DNA of 64,000 nt, taken from positions 1 to 64,000 of the forward strand of contig NZ_CAMLIX010000002.1 of NCBI RefSeq assembly GCF_946479975.1. The letters run 5' to 3'. Both the position numbers and the translations under genes were made by a program. Below the pieces are notes generated by a model, which was not told the DNA's origin, ran no database searches, and saw only the letters and a list, made by a program, of their open reading frames with translations. Below, one piece after another: positions 1 to 7,906 of this stretch. Within the stretch, counting starts at the first letter, position 1. Every line of letters begins with the position of its first letter. The DNA comes from an uncultured Flavobacterium sp. (GTDB lineage: Bacteria; Bacteroidota; Bacteroidia; Flavobacteriales; Flavobacteriaceae).

Positions 1-596
1 TCTTTCTCAATATTTCGTCTCGCTTTCTCTTCATATAAATTTCTAAATTCATCTGTTTGAAAAATAAATTCATATTCCAGAAAATGTTTCAACGCTTTGG
101 CGCGTCCAGGTTTGTATAGAAAATCAGGATAAATGCGATATTCTTTTCTAATTTGTTCAAAATAGACTTTATAATCATCCCAGTCTTTGGCTAGGATTTT
201 CAAATCAAAATCGATTAACCAGTTAATATCTTCATTTGGATTATGCGAATGGAGTTGCGTCGCACAGATAGCATCAAAAACCAATTGTTTATTTATTGTA
301 TGATTTTCAGATAAAATCGACAAAGCAAACTCAGCACTTTTCAATTCATTATCTTTTTTCGAAGCCGAATAAACAATATCATGATAAAAAATAGAAAATA
401 AAATTTCATCTGGATTTTGAAGTCGATCGCGATATAGCTCAAAACTCTGAATCATTTCTTTTAAATGCGTCAGATTGTGATAGTATCTTGATTTCTTGGA
501 ATATGCTTTTTCTAAAATATTCCAGTTTTGTTGAATTTCATTCGCTGTAAAGCCAATATTCAAAAGTAATTCAGAATAAATTTTTTCTAAATTCAT
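1..596 (-). CDS. HD-domain predicted metal-dependent phosphohydrolase, C-terminus cut by window edge
   Basis: The reverse strand reads from an ATG at 596 without a stop to the window edge (about 198 codons). The protein begins MNLEKIYSELLLNIGF and shows YYHNLTHL and then FYHDIVY, the spaced His and His-Asp pairs of the HD superfamily. The family is annotated as predicted metal-dependent phosphohydrolases of about 200 residues, so little should be missing. The substrate is unknown. It reads away from the RNA island and is separated from it by a repeat array, so I see no reason to place it in the same unit. Confidence 0.75.
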   Translation of the reverse strand, partial: MNLEKIYSELLLNIGFTANEIQQNWNILEKAYSKKSRYYHNLTHLKEMIQSFELYRDRLQNPDEILFSIFYHDIVYSASKKDNELKSAEFALSILSENHTINKQLVFDAICATQLHSHNPNEDINWLIDFDLKILAKDWDDYKVYFEQIRKEYRIYPDFLYKPGRAKALKHFLEYEFIFQTDEFRNLYEEKARRNIEK

Positions 597-673
597 ATTG
601 TTTTTTATTTAAATCTGATTAGAAGGTCTAGATGAACGAAATATTTATAACCAATTTATAAGAGCCAATCATA

Positions 674-1105
674 AGCTCCAGCGGAGCGAAATATTTATAG
701 CCAATTTATAAGACCAATTTTAAAGCTCCAGCGGAGCATAATATTTATAGCTAATTTATAAGACCAATTTTAAAGCTCCAGCGAGGATAATATTTATAGC
801 TAATTTATAAGTCCCAATTGTAAAGCTCCATCGGAGCATAATATTTATAGCCAATTTTACAAAACCCAATTGTAAAGCTCCAGCGGAGCGACACTTTAGT
901 TCTGGCTTCATTAATTAATATGTCGCCCCGCTGGGGCTCTTTACTAGCGATTATAAAATAGCTATAAATATGTCGTCCCTCTGGGACTTATGTGCTTTTC
1001 TTTTAATTCAAACTCTATAAATATGCCGTCCTCTGGGACTTATGCGGTTTTGTTCTAATTCAAGTTCTACAAATATCCCGTCCCTCTGGGACTTTTACCA
1101 TGTTG
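674..1105. repeat. Array of short hairpin repeats in two opposed blocks
   Basis: The core agctccagcggagc recurs at about 674, 724, 774 (degenerate), 824 and 876, a 50-52 nt period, each followed by aatatttatag. From about 915 the array flips: atatgtcgccccgctggggc, then three copies of the type cgtccctctgggacttat up to about 1105. Each core folds into a 4-5 bp hairpin (GCTCC/GGAGC, GTCCC/GGGAC). This looks like a REP-like non-coding repeat cluster. There is no credible gene between 597 and 1393. Confidence 0.7.
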
Positions 1106-1147
1106 CATGGTCAATATTTTCACTCAAATTTAAAATTCTTTTTTTAC

Positions 1148-1184
1148 TGCGCAAAATAATTGCGCACTAGTTTAGAAATCTTTG
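1148..1184 (+). promoter_or_regulatory. Island promoter copy 1: palindrome plus AATCTTTG box
   Basis: TGCGCAA (1148-1154) and TTGCGCA (1160-1166) form a perfect inverted repeat around AATAA. Ten nt later lies AATCTTTG (1177-1184), close to the Bacteroidota -7 element TAnnTTTG. The palindrome sits where the -33 element belongs, so an activator or repressor site is likely. Closely similar arrangements occur at 1235, 4605 and 17194. Confidence 0.65.
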
Positions 1185-1234
1185 TTCAATAAATAAAACA
1201 AACTGTATTTCTTTAAAATAAAATAAAAATTTAC

Positions 1235-1271
1235 TACGCAGAATAATTGCGCACTAGTTTAGAAATCTTTG
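1235..1271 (+). promoter_or_regulatory. Island promoter copy 2: palindrome plus AATCTTTG box
   Basis: This is a near duplicate of the site 87 nt upstream. TACGCAG (1235-1241), AATAA, TTGCGCA (1247-1253), a 10-nt gap and AATCTTTG (1264-1271) share the flanking words actagtttag and ttcaa with copy 1. It would start a transcript just before the tRNA-like RNA at 1394. Confidence 0.65.
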
Positions 1272-1393
1272 TTCAAGAAATAAAAACAAACGTTCATACA
1301 AATAAAAAATTGAATAAAACAGGTCAAGTTTAAGTTACTTCGAAACACTTTCCACGTATTACATATACCATTACCTTTTTATTCAATCATAAT

Positions 1394-1511
1394 GAAGCAG
1401 TAGCTCAGCGGTTAGAGCAGGTAGTTTTGAAATTATCCTTAAAAGGTCAATCCAAACTTACTTCGTACACTTCTAATGTCCGGGTCGTGGGTTCGAATCC
1501 CACCTGCTTCA
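1394..1511 (+). ncRNA. tRNA-like RNA with a long insert before the T-arm
   Basis: The acceptor strands GAAGCAG (1394-1400) and CTGCTTC (1504-1510) pair over 7 bp with A1511 as discriminator. T1401-A1402, D-arm GCTC/GAGC (1403-1418) with a GG-containing loop, and T-arm GTGGG-TTCGAAT-CCCAC (1487-1503) are all canonical. Where a normal tRNA has anticodon stem and variable loop, there are 67 nt, including a poorly paired GGTAG...TTATCC and the second GGTCAA-N7-TTACTTC motif. Known bacterial Y RNAs carry tRNA-like domains next to RNA-repair genes, and this could be one. A decayed tRNA is the alternative. Confidence 0.65.
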
Positions 1512-1519
1512 CTATTAAT

Positions 1520-1572
1520 GGTCAATTGAACTTACTTAAGACAACGGTTACTTTCGGTTCGAGTCCGAACAC
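1520..1572 (+). ncRNA. Partial tRNA-like element: isolated T-arm
   Basis: TTCGG-TTCGAGT-CCGAA (1553-1569) is a perfect 5-bp T-stem with a consensus T-loop. It is preceded by the third GGTCAA motif at 1520. I see no matching D-arm or acceptor stem, so this is either a degenerate copy of the upstream tRNA-like RNA or one module of a longer structured transcript. Confidence 0.4.
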
Positions 1573-1761
1573 AGTTTCAAAATCATCATTAATAAAAAAA
1601 ACGAGGGTCAAAATTAGCTTACTTCTTGGGGAAACCCGCAAAAAGGTATTTGAATCAGCTAATTCATTACACTCTAATTTCAGGTCAAGTGCTTCTTACT
1701 TCAAAAATCTTTTAGGTAGAACTTAGAAGCACCATTATCTAAATTTTAAAAATTAAAAAAA

Positions 1762-4002
1762 ATGAAAACAAAAGAATTATTAAAAATCAGTTTGCGTCAG
1801 AATGCTATTTTCATTTCATCAGAAATGATTGTGAATGATAACAAGAATTTATCAGGAACAACATCGGTTTTAGTGGCCAATGTTTCAAAATTGGGATATA
1901 CGTTTTCTGAGTCGTTACTGCACGCTTTAAATAATGTCAGCCCAAATTATAAAATTGAGGTTTTAGAAGTGCTGAGAGAAGTTTTAGGAACTGATAAAAA
2001 CTGGACACCATTGGTGAAAGAATGGAATGTGCCAACAAATGAATCTGTTTTGGATCATATTATCACGTTTTTCGGAAATATTTTCCAAACTAAAAACGGA
2101 ACAGCTTTACAATGTGGACATATAATTCCGTCTAATACTTTTCCATTAGAAAGATATAACGGATGTCCGTTTTGCGGTACTCCATTTGAATTTGGAAAAC
2201 TGGAAAAAACCGGACAAGGAAGCAAATTGAAAGTCATTGAATTATGGAATGAAAAAGATTTAGAGAATTTCTATATTTCGTTATTGCAATCAAAAACGGC
2301 TTTAGATGCTACGCAAGTTGATAGTTTAAAATTGGCTATGAAATATTTGGCTTTGCCGAAAACTGAAATCGCAATGAAGGAAACTTTAATGCTGGTGATC
2401 GATCTTTTGATTGAAAGCGGTAATGAAGAATTGGCTTCTCAATTTTTGAAAACACCAACCGATATTTTACGTTATTTATGGTATAAAAATACCGGAATGC
2501 TGCAAATTATCGAACCAAAAACGATTATAAAAAGAGCGACTAAAAATGGTCAGCATTTTCATAATTCGTTAGATACAAGCGTTCAGTCCAGAATTGCTTC
2601 TAAAAAAGATTTGAAACTAAAATATTCAAGAAAAGAATGTTTAATGGTTGCCAATTGGTTGAACAACATGAATTTGGATGTAGAAACAATGTGCGAAATC
2701 ATGCATCCAAAAAGAGGAATGTGGGTTCGCTTTATCCGAGCGTTGCGTTTGGCAGAATACAGCAAAAGAAAAGGATTTGAGAAATTGAATTTTTTAATGG
2801 ATGTATTCTACAACCAAGTGTATGATGTTTGGCAAAGCAAAGTGAATTCGTCAAGATTGAAATTTGATGCCGATAAAACATTCGGATTGTTGAAACAACG
2901 TCCAGGATTATTTGCTCGGTCATTATTTTCGAATATGCTTTGGTTTGGAGCCGATGAAACAATTGCTCATTTCGAAGAAATTATCGATAAAGTTCCTGCA
3001 AGATTGGTGTTTACATTAAACATGTATGCACAAAATTACTTTGATGTAAACATGCAGAGAAGCGTGAAACCTTTGGGCGGAACAAACAAACGAATTGCAT
3101 CAAATCAATTGTTGAAGTTGTACGATGATAATCAGTTAGAAACAATGAAAAATCAAATCGAAGACTTGACTATTTTGGCGATGAAAAAACGATTTGCATC
3201 GGTTTCAAATCCAAATAAAACAATGTATATCGATCCGCAATTGTTTAATATGCCAGTTTCTATTGGAGATCGAAGCGATACCGTTCAGGATCTGCCAGTT
3301 GCTTTAATGGGAACACGTTTCCCAGTTGAAGGAAACGAAGTGCGATTGTTTATGCAATGGGGTAAAGACTTGCCAGCGCAACATTTAGATATGGATTTAA
3401 GCTGTCATATTGCCTACGAAGATCGTTCAGATATTTGTTCTTTCAGCAGATTAACAACTACGGGTTGTCAGCATAGTGGTGATATCAGAAGTATTCCGAA
3501 TAAAATTGGAACTGCTGAATACATCAATATCAACATCGACGAATTAGCGAAAGCCAAAGCAAAATTTGTAACTTTTACTTGTAATGCCTACAGCAACGGA
3601 AGTATTACGCCAAATTTGGTTGTAGGTTGGATGAACAGTAAATACCCGATGAAAATTTCGGAGAAAACAGGTGTTGCATACGATCCGTCGTTTGTAGATC
3701 ATCAGGTTCGTGTGACGCAGAATGTTGCCAAAGGAATGGTTTTCGGAGTGTTGGATGTAGCCAAAAGAGAAATCGTTTGGTTAGAAATGACTTTCGGAGG
3801 TCAGGTTGTGGGAGGTTTGGATTTCAAAGGGGTTCAAGCGCTATTGGCAAAATTGAACAGCAAATTGAATATTGGTAATTTATTACAACTAAAAGCGGAA
3901 GCTCAAGGTTTAACAATAACCGAAAATGAAATCGCTGATGAGGTGTACACAGCGCAATGGGCGATGAACCCAGCGGTTGTTACCCAGCTTTTAATAGATT
4001 AA
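1762..4002 (+). CDS. RING-like zinc module / helical / TerD-like protein (MXAN_6230/SCO0854-type)
   Basis: The product has 746 residues. Around residues 116-146 there is a C-x-H ... C-x2-C module (LQCGHIIPS, then NGCPFCGTPF) resembling a prokaryotic RING-type zinc ribbon. A long helical middle carries KQRPGLFARSLFSNML near residue 378. The last 200 residues have DLPVALMGTRFPV, DMDLSCHIAY and HSGDI, the pattern of a TerD-like calcium-binding domain. This order matches a family annotated as MXAN_6230/SCO0854 RING-domain proteins, whose function is not established. TerD proteins are tied to stress and phage-response loci. It stands directly behind the tRNA-like leader and upstream of rtcB, which suggests a sensing or scaffold role in the RNA-damage island. 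No TROVE or vWA MIDAS motif is present, so it is not Ro60. Confidence 0.7.
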   Translation: MKTKELLKISLRQNAIFISSEMIVNDNKNLSGTTSVLVANVSKLGYTFSESLLHALNNVSPNYKIEVLEVLREVLGTDKNWTPLVKEWNVPTNESVLDHIITFFGNIFQTKNGTALQCGHIIPSNTFPLERYNGCPFCGTPFEFGKLEKTGQGSKLKVIELWNEKDLENFYISLLQSKTALDATQVDSLKLAMKYLALPKTEIAMKETLMLVIDLLIESGNEELASQFLKTPTDILRYLWYKNTGMLQIIEPKTIIKRATKNGQHFHNSLDTSVQSRIASKKDLKLKYSRKECLMVANWLNNMNLDVETMCEIMHPKRGMWVRFIRALRLAEYSKRKGFEKLNFLMDVFYNQVYDVWQSKVNSSRLKFDADKTFGLLKQRPGLFARSLFSNMLWFGADETIAHFEEIIDKVPARLVFTLNMYAQNYFDVNMQRSVKPLGGTNKRIASNQLLKLYDDNQLETMKNQIEDLTILAMKKRFASVSNPNKTMYIDPQLFNMPVSIGDRSDTVQDLPVALMGTRFPVEGNEVRLFMQWGKDLPAQHLDMDLSCHIAYEDRSDICSFSRLTTTGCQHSGDIRSIPNKIGTAEYININIDELAKAKAKFVTFTCNAYSNGSITPNLVVGWMNSKYPMKISEKTGVAYDPSFVDHQVRVTQNVAKGMVFGVLDVAKREIVWLEMTFGGQVVGGLDFKGVQALLAKLNSKLNIGNLLQLKAEAQGLTITENEIADEVYTAQWAMNPAVVTQLLID

Positions 4003-4006
4003 ATTT

Positions 4007-4042
4007 AAACCACGGATTCATTTCGTTGATTTCGTGGTTTTT
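4007..4042 (+). terminator. Hairpin terminator after the RING/TerD gene
   Basis: AAACCACG (4007-4014) pairs with CGTGGTTT (4033-4040), followed by more T. The stem is 8 bp and lies between the stop codon and the next start. Confidence 0.5.
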
Positions 4043-4059
4043 ACCTTAAAAAAAGGAAT

Positions 4060-4599
4060 ATGTTGACAATTAAAGATATAAAATACAAAGCTGAAAAAAA
4101 GTTTAAAAGAATAGAAATCAGAGATGATGTTTGGGGATTTCAAGTGCAATCAAATGCTAAATTTTTAAAAGGAATAAGTAGAAAGAAAATAGATGAATTG
4201 CAAACATTGTTTGGATTTGATTTTCCTTGGGAATACAAAGAAATGTTATTGATTTTTTCTAATATAGATACACATTTGATTTCAATCAATACTGAAGACG
4301 AAACAGATATTGAATATGGTAGAGAAAACTTTTTTTATGATTATCCTGAGGATTACGAAAAATCACGATGGATTATCGAAGAAATTAATGAAAATAAATC
4401 GATAGCAGAATTGGTTCTTACAGAAGCGGGTTTTGATATTTCAAAAATCGTAGGATATATTCCAATGCATAATCATCGCGTTTTGGTGGTTTTTGAAGAT
4501 AAGTATCTTTCACCCGTTATTTCTGCTTGGGGTGCTGATATTATAATGTTTGGAAACAATTTGAGGGAATATTTAAAAAATGAACTTTTAAGGCTTTAA
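4060..4599 (+). CDS. SMI1/KNR4 (SUKH-type) family protein
   Basis: The product has 179 residues. Residues about 45-70 read KIDELQTLFGFDFPWEYKEM, the characteristic SUKH start (a helix, then a Phe/Pro pair and YKEML), followed by alternating beta strands and acidic loops. SUKH proteins are often immunity proteins against nuclease toxins but also act as general interaction domains. It has a good upstream aaaaagga and lies 57 nt after the RING/TerD gene and 63 nt before rtcB. It could protect against an RNA-targeting toxin, which is an inference from context only; no toxin gene is adjacent. Confidence 0.7.
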   Translation: MLTIKDIKYKAEKKFKRIEIRDDVWGFQVQSNAKFLKGISRKKIDELQTLFGFDFPWEYKEMLLIFSNIDTHLISINTEDETDIEYGRENFFYDYPEDYEKSRWIIEEINENKSIAELVLTEAGFDISKIVGYIPMHNHRVLVVFEDKYLSPVISAWGADIIMFGNNLREYLKNELLRL

Positions 4600-4604
4600 T
4601 TTAT

Positions 4605-4641
4605 CTACGCAAAATAACTGCGCAGTAAAAAACAACCTTTG
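4605..4641 (+). promoter_or_regulatory. Island promoter copy 3, upstream of rtcB
   Basis: CTACGCA (4605-4611) and TGCGCAG (4619-4625) form an imperfect palindrome matching the sites at 1148, 1235 and 17194. AACCTTTG (4634-4641) follows 9 nt after the core. The rtcB ATG is 21 nt further, so the leader is very short. Confidence 0.65.
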
Positions 4642-4662
4642 CACTATCAAAATAAAACAAAA

Positions 4663-6084
4663 ATGAAAACACAAATAAACGGTACAGATATATTAGAATT
4701 AGGATTTCCAGAAGGGAAAATAATCGGAATAGCCTTAAAAATAAACAGCAAAAGACACGGATTAAAACGTGACGAAATGATCACAAATTTTAAAAACGTC
4801 TTAGAAACTCCAGAAAATTATATCGACGATAAAATATTCAGCAAATTGGCTGTTGCTTTAATCGAAAAATCAAATGAAAAACCAGAAGATTTTATCGCTT
4901 TAAATCAAAACCCGAATGCGTATTCGGCTTACGGATTGGAGCATATTGAAGACGGAGCCAGAAAACAAATGGAAGTTGCTATGAGACTTCCTGTTACAGT
5001 TGCAGGCGCTTTAATGCCAGATGCGCATCAAGGTTACGGATTGCCGATTGGTGGTGTTTTAGCCACTAAAAATGCTATTATTCCGTATGGTGTTGGAGTT
5101 GATATTGGTTGTAGAATGGCTTTGTCGGTTTACGATATTCCGGAAGATTTTTACTTTGAAAACGAAGCTAAATTCAAAAGAGAATTAATTGCAAATTCTA
5201 TTTTTGGAGCAGGTCACGGATTTCACGGTCAGTACAAATCAGATCATGCGGTTTTGGAGAATGAGACTTTCAATATGAATCCGTTTGTGAAGAACCTGAA
5301 AGATAAAGCCTGGTCGCAATTAGGATCGTCGGGTGGTGGAAATCACTTTGTGGAATTCGGAATAATGGAATTTGCCAAAGACGATGCCGTTTTGAATATT
5401 CCAAAAGGAAAATATGTGGCTTTATTGACGCATTCCGGTTCACGCGGAATGGGCGCAACAATCGCAGGACATTATACCAAAATTGCCAAAGACGAATGCA
5501 AACTTCCAGAAGTGGCGAGAAATTTGGCTTATTTGGATATGAATTCGCAATTAGGTCAGGAATATTGGCTGGCGATGAATTTGGCTGGGGATTACGCTTC
5601 GGCTTGTCACGAGATTATCCATAACAAAATGGAAAGAGCTTTGGGTGCAACAATTTTAGCCAAAGTCGAAAATCACCATAATTTTGCCTGGAAAGAAATC
5701 TGGAACGGCGAAGAAGTAATCGTCCATAGAAAAGGAGCAACCCCAGCCGGAAAAGGCGTTATGGGAATTATTCCGGGAAGTATGACCGCGCCAGGATTTT
5801 TGGTGAGAGGAAAAGGCCAAGAAAATGCAATAAACTCCGCTTCGCATGGAGCAGGAAGACAAATGAGCAGAACACAAGCCATAAAAAACATTACACAAAC
5901 CGAGATGAAATCCATCCTGAGAGATCATGGCGTTACGCTTATCGGTGCCGGACTAGACGAAGCTCCAATGGCGTATAAAGATATCAATCAAGTGATGGAA
6001 GCACAACAAGATTTAGTGGATGCTGTAGCCAAGTTTACACCGAAATTAGTGAGAATGGCAGATGATGGGAGTAGAGAAGATTAG
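4663..6084 (+). CDS. rtcB: RNA-splicing ligase RtcB
   Basis: The product has 473 residues from the ATG at 4663; a TTG 24 nt upstream would overlap the promoter box and is unlikely. RtcB joins RNA 3'-phosphate or 2',3'-cyclic phosphate ends to 5'-OH ends using GTP and manganese. Visible family motifs are PDAHQGYGLPIGGVLAT (metal and active site), YGVGVDIGCRM, SSGGGNHFVEFG, HSGSRGMG, VENHHNFAWKE, HRKGATPA and the C-terminal SHGAGRQMSR, where the His accepts GMP. Length is normal for the bacterial family. The palindrome promoter just upstream ties it to the tRNA-like RNAs, fitting a role in resealing tRNAs cut by anticodon nucleases. No rtcA cyclase or archease is adjacent. Confidence 0.96.
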   Translation: MKTQINGTDILELGFPEGKIIGIALKINSKRHGLKRDEMITNFKNVLETPENYIDDKIFSKLAVALIEKSNEKPEDFIALNQNPNAYSAYGLEHIEDGARKQMEVAMRLPVTVAGALMPDAHQGYGLPIGGVLATKNAIIPYGVGVDIGCRMALSVYDIPEDFYFENEAKFKRELIANSIFGAGHGFHGQYKSDHAVLENETFNMNPFVKNLKDKAWSQLGSSGGGNHFVEFGIMEFAKDDAVLNIPKGKYVALLTHSGSRGMGATIAGHYTKIAKDECKLPEVARNLAYLDMNSQLGQEYWLAMNLAGDYASACHEIIHNKMERALGATILAKVENHHNFAWKEIWNGEEVIVHRKGATPAGKGVMGIIPGSMTAPGFLVRGKGQENAINSASHGAGRQMSRTQAIKNITQTEMKSILRDHGVTLIGAGLDEAPMAYKDINQVMEAQQDLVDAVAKFTPKLVRMADDGSRED

Positions 6085-6156
6085 TATTCAGTGGTCAGGT
6101 TTTTAGTGATCAGTTTAGTATTCAGTCGCAGTCTCAGTTTTCAGTGTAGGAACGGG

Positions 6157-6420
6157 TTTTGTTTTGTTTTGTTTTGTTTTGTTTAGAGTTTTCAGTCGCA
6201 ATCGCGGTTTTCAGTGTAGAGGTGCACTGCAGTGCGTCTAACGTAACGTATTCTCATTTTTTGTGGTTTACGAGGTTTAAAGTAACAGAGTAAGAAAGAC
6301 ACAAGGGTTTCTCTATTTTTTGTCATTCTGACGAAGGAAGAATCTCCACGAGAAACTCTACAAAGATTTGAAATACGTTGCGGAGCTACTTTCGGATATT
6401 TCTCCTTACAGGAAAATGAA
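6157..6420. repeat. Low-complexity and dispersed-repeat intergenic stretch
   Basis: The 363-nt gap after rtcB holds (TTTTG)5 at 6157-6181, two copies of a ttttcagtcgca... phrase (near 6121 and 6189), and from about 6323 the phrase tgtcattctgacgaaggaag with a degenerate partner tttctccttacaggaaaatga near 6400. The last pair resembles the better preserved inverted repeat at 6865-6962. No gene is seen. Confidence 0.55.
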
Positions 6421-6447
6421 AAATAATAATTAAAACCCCTAAAACAA

Positions 6448-6786
6448 ATGGCATCAATAGACGATAAGAGAATTACTGCATTAATTGAGGCATTGGAAGA
6501 AAATGGATGGAAAAAGATTGGTTTTAGTGATCAAGGTATCGAATGGTATTTTGCTGAAATAATTGAGTTTGTTTCTGTTTGGAGTCCTCAAGGCAAAAAA
6601 CTATTCATGGTTTTATTGATTGATAAGTTTGACTACCCATTAAAAAATATAATAGAGATTGGATTTTCGGAAGAACCTTGTAATACTAACGACAATTTCA
6701 TTGAAAGTATTGATTTAGGATATATTTTAAAAACAGATTTGAAAAAATTCTGCGAACGCTTAAATAGTAAAGTTTTAAATAATTAA
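6448..6786 (+). CDS. Small hypothetical protein, possible immunity-type fold
   Basis: The product has 112 residues, starting MASIDDKRITALIEALEENG. It has an amphipathic N-terminal helix, a central beta-rich part (GIEWYFAEIIEFVSVW and KKLFMVLLIDKF) and an acidic C-terminal half. There is no signal peptide or membrane segment. I do not recognise the family. The size and the helix-then-sheet layout are like many small immunity or adaptor proteins, but that is weak. It stands alone between two repeat-rich gaps. Confidence 0.6.
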   Translation: MASIDDKRITALIEALEENGWKKIGFSDQGIEWYFAEIIEFVSVWSPQGKKLFMVLLIDKFDYPLKNIIEIGFSEEPCNTNDNFIESIDLGYILKTDLKKFCERLNSKVLNN

Positions 6787-6864
6787 AAAGCTAAGAAAAA
6801 TAAAAAACTTTGCGACTCAGCGACTTTGCGAGATTTTCTCGACACAATCATTTTCCTCATTTTA

Positions 6865-6962
6865 TGTCATTTCGACGAAGGAAAAATCACACGTGGGATT
6901 CGACAAATTAGGAACAACTGTGAGGAGTTTCTAGTGTGATTTCTCCTTACCTCGAAATGACA
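6865..6962. repeat. About 100-bp imperfect inverted repeat (MITE-like)
   Basis: The left end tgtcatttcgacgaaggaaa, with aatcacac, mirrors the right end gtgtgatttctccttac, with ctcgaaatgaca. The arms are about 27 nt with a few mismatches around a 40-nt centre. No ORF is inside. The related but more decayed phrase at 6323-6420 suggests a dispersed family. Confidence 0.6.
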
Positions 6963-7094
6963 AATTTTAAGCAAAAAAACTTTGCGACTCAGCTCCCGAT
7001 AGCTATCGGGATTTCGAGATTAATAAAATAATAACCAACACAAAGAATAGAAAAAACTTTGTGTCTTAGTGCCTTAGTGGCAAAAAACAAAAAA

Positions 7095-7895
7095 ATGAAA
7101 ACATATATAGACATAGGAATCAACCTAACCAATAAACAATTCCAAAACGACATAGACGATGTCGTACAAGACGCGCTTGACGCCGATATATCGCAAATTA
7201 TACTCACAGGCACAAGCGTACGAAATAGCGAAGAATCCGCAAAGATTGCGCAACAATACCGAGGCGTGTTATACGCGACGGCAGGAATTCACCCGCATGA
7301 TGCGAAGAGTTTTGATGCGCAGAGCATTTCGAAACTCAAGAATTTATTACAGCAGAAACACGTAATTTCCGTTGGCGAATGCGGACTCGATTTTGATCGT
7401 GATTTTTCGCCCCGAAACAAACAGGAAGAATGTTACAGAGCTCAGTTAGAATTGGCGATCGAAGTACGGAAACCTTTGTTTTTGCACGAAAGAGCCGCTT
7501 TTATTTCTTTTATGAATATCACAAAAGACTATTTGCCGAAACTGCCAAAAGGCGTTGTGCATTGTTTTACAGGAAGTCTGCAAGAAGCCAAAACCTATCT
7601 CGATAACGGATTTTATCTGGGTTTTACGGGAGCAATTTCAGATGCCAAACGTTTCAGTCATTTAAAAGAAGTCATTCAGTACGTACCGCTCGACCGAATG
7701 ATGATTGAAACCGATGCGCCGTTTATGCTTCCTAAAAACGTCCCGAACAGCCTTTTGAAGAAATACCATGAACGACGATGCGAACCCTCTTTTCTGCCAT
7801 ATGTAGCGGGAACAATCGCACAGTTTAAAGGAATTGCTTTGGATAAAGTTGCGGAGGAAACGACTAGAAATGCTAAGAGCTTTTTTGGGATTTAG
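7095..7895 (+). CDS. tatD: TatD-family metal-dependent 3'-5' exonuclease
   Basis: The product has 266 residues from the ATG at 7095 (a longer reading frame runs into repeat DNA). It aligns by eye with E. coli TatD: YIDIGINLTN at the start, ATAGIHPHDAK, SVGECGLDFDRDFSP, KPLFLHERAA, VVHCFTGSL, MIETDAPFMLP and a terminal KSFFGI. These give the His, Asp and Glu ligands of the TIM-barrel amidohydrolase-type site. TatD trims single-stranded DNA and RNA ends and has been linked to repair of oxidative damage and to RNA quality control, so its place inside an RNA-repair island is sensible, though TatD is also a common stand-alone gene. No operon partner is close. Confidence 0.92.
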   Translation: MKTYIDIGINLTNKQFQNDIDDVVQDALDADISQIILTGTSVRNSEESAKIAQQYRGVLYATAGIHPHDAKSFDAQSISKLKNLLQQKHVISVGECGLDFDRDFSPRNKQEECYRAQLELAIEVRKPLFLHERAAFISFMNITKDYLPKLPKGVVHCFTGSLQEAKTYLDNGFYLGFTGAISDAKRFSHLKEVIQYVPLDRMMIETDAPFMLPKNVPNSLLKKYHERRCEPSFLPYVAGTIAQFKGIALDKVAEETTRNAKSFFGI

Positions 7896-7906
7896 TTTCG
7901 TTTCCT

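Larger units (their letters stand above)
1322..1702 (+). repeat. Five copies of a GGTCAA-N7-TTACTTC motif in the leader of the RING/TerD gene
   Basis: Copies start at 1322, 1445, 1520 (N6 and a final A instead of C), 1606 and 1683. The last four are spaced 75, 86 and 77 nt, which is tRNA-like. The second copy lies inside the tRNA-like RNA. A T-arm-like stem follows the second and third copies. They lie downstream of the two island promoters, so they are probably transcribed. The role is unknown; a protein-binding element in a Y-RNA-like transcript is one possibility. Confidence 0.6.

Noticed and set aside
674..1105. CRISPR array
   Set aside because: The repeats are direct with a 50-nt period but the intervening sequence is itself conserved, not unique spacers, and the block inverts halfway; no cas genes are present.
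1427..1726. 99-codon open frame over the leader
   Set aside because: It runs through the T-arm and acceptor strand of the tRNA-like RNA and the repeated GGTCAA motifs, has no family resemblance, and its start lies inside the RNA structure.
1762..4002. Calling the protein Ro60 (TROVE) because of the Y-RNA-like leader
   Set aside because: No vWA MIDAS motif (DxSxS) and no TROVE landmarks; the RING-like and TerD-like features are clearer.
7059..7094. Upstream start for tatD (MCLSALVAKNKK...)
   Set aside because: These codons come from a low-complexity intergenic repeat (cttagtgccttagtggc); the TatD family starts at the ATG at 7095.
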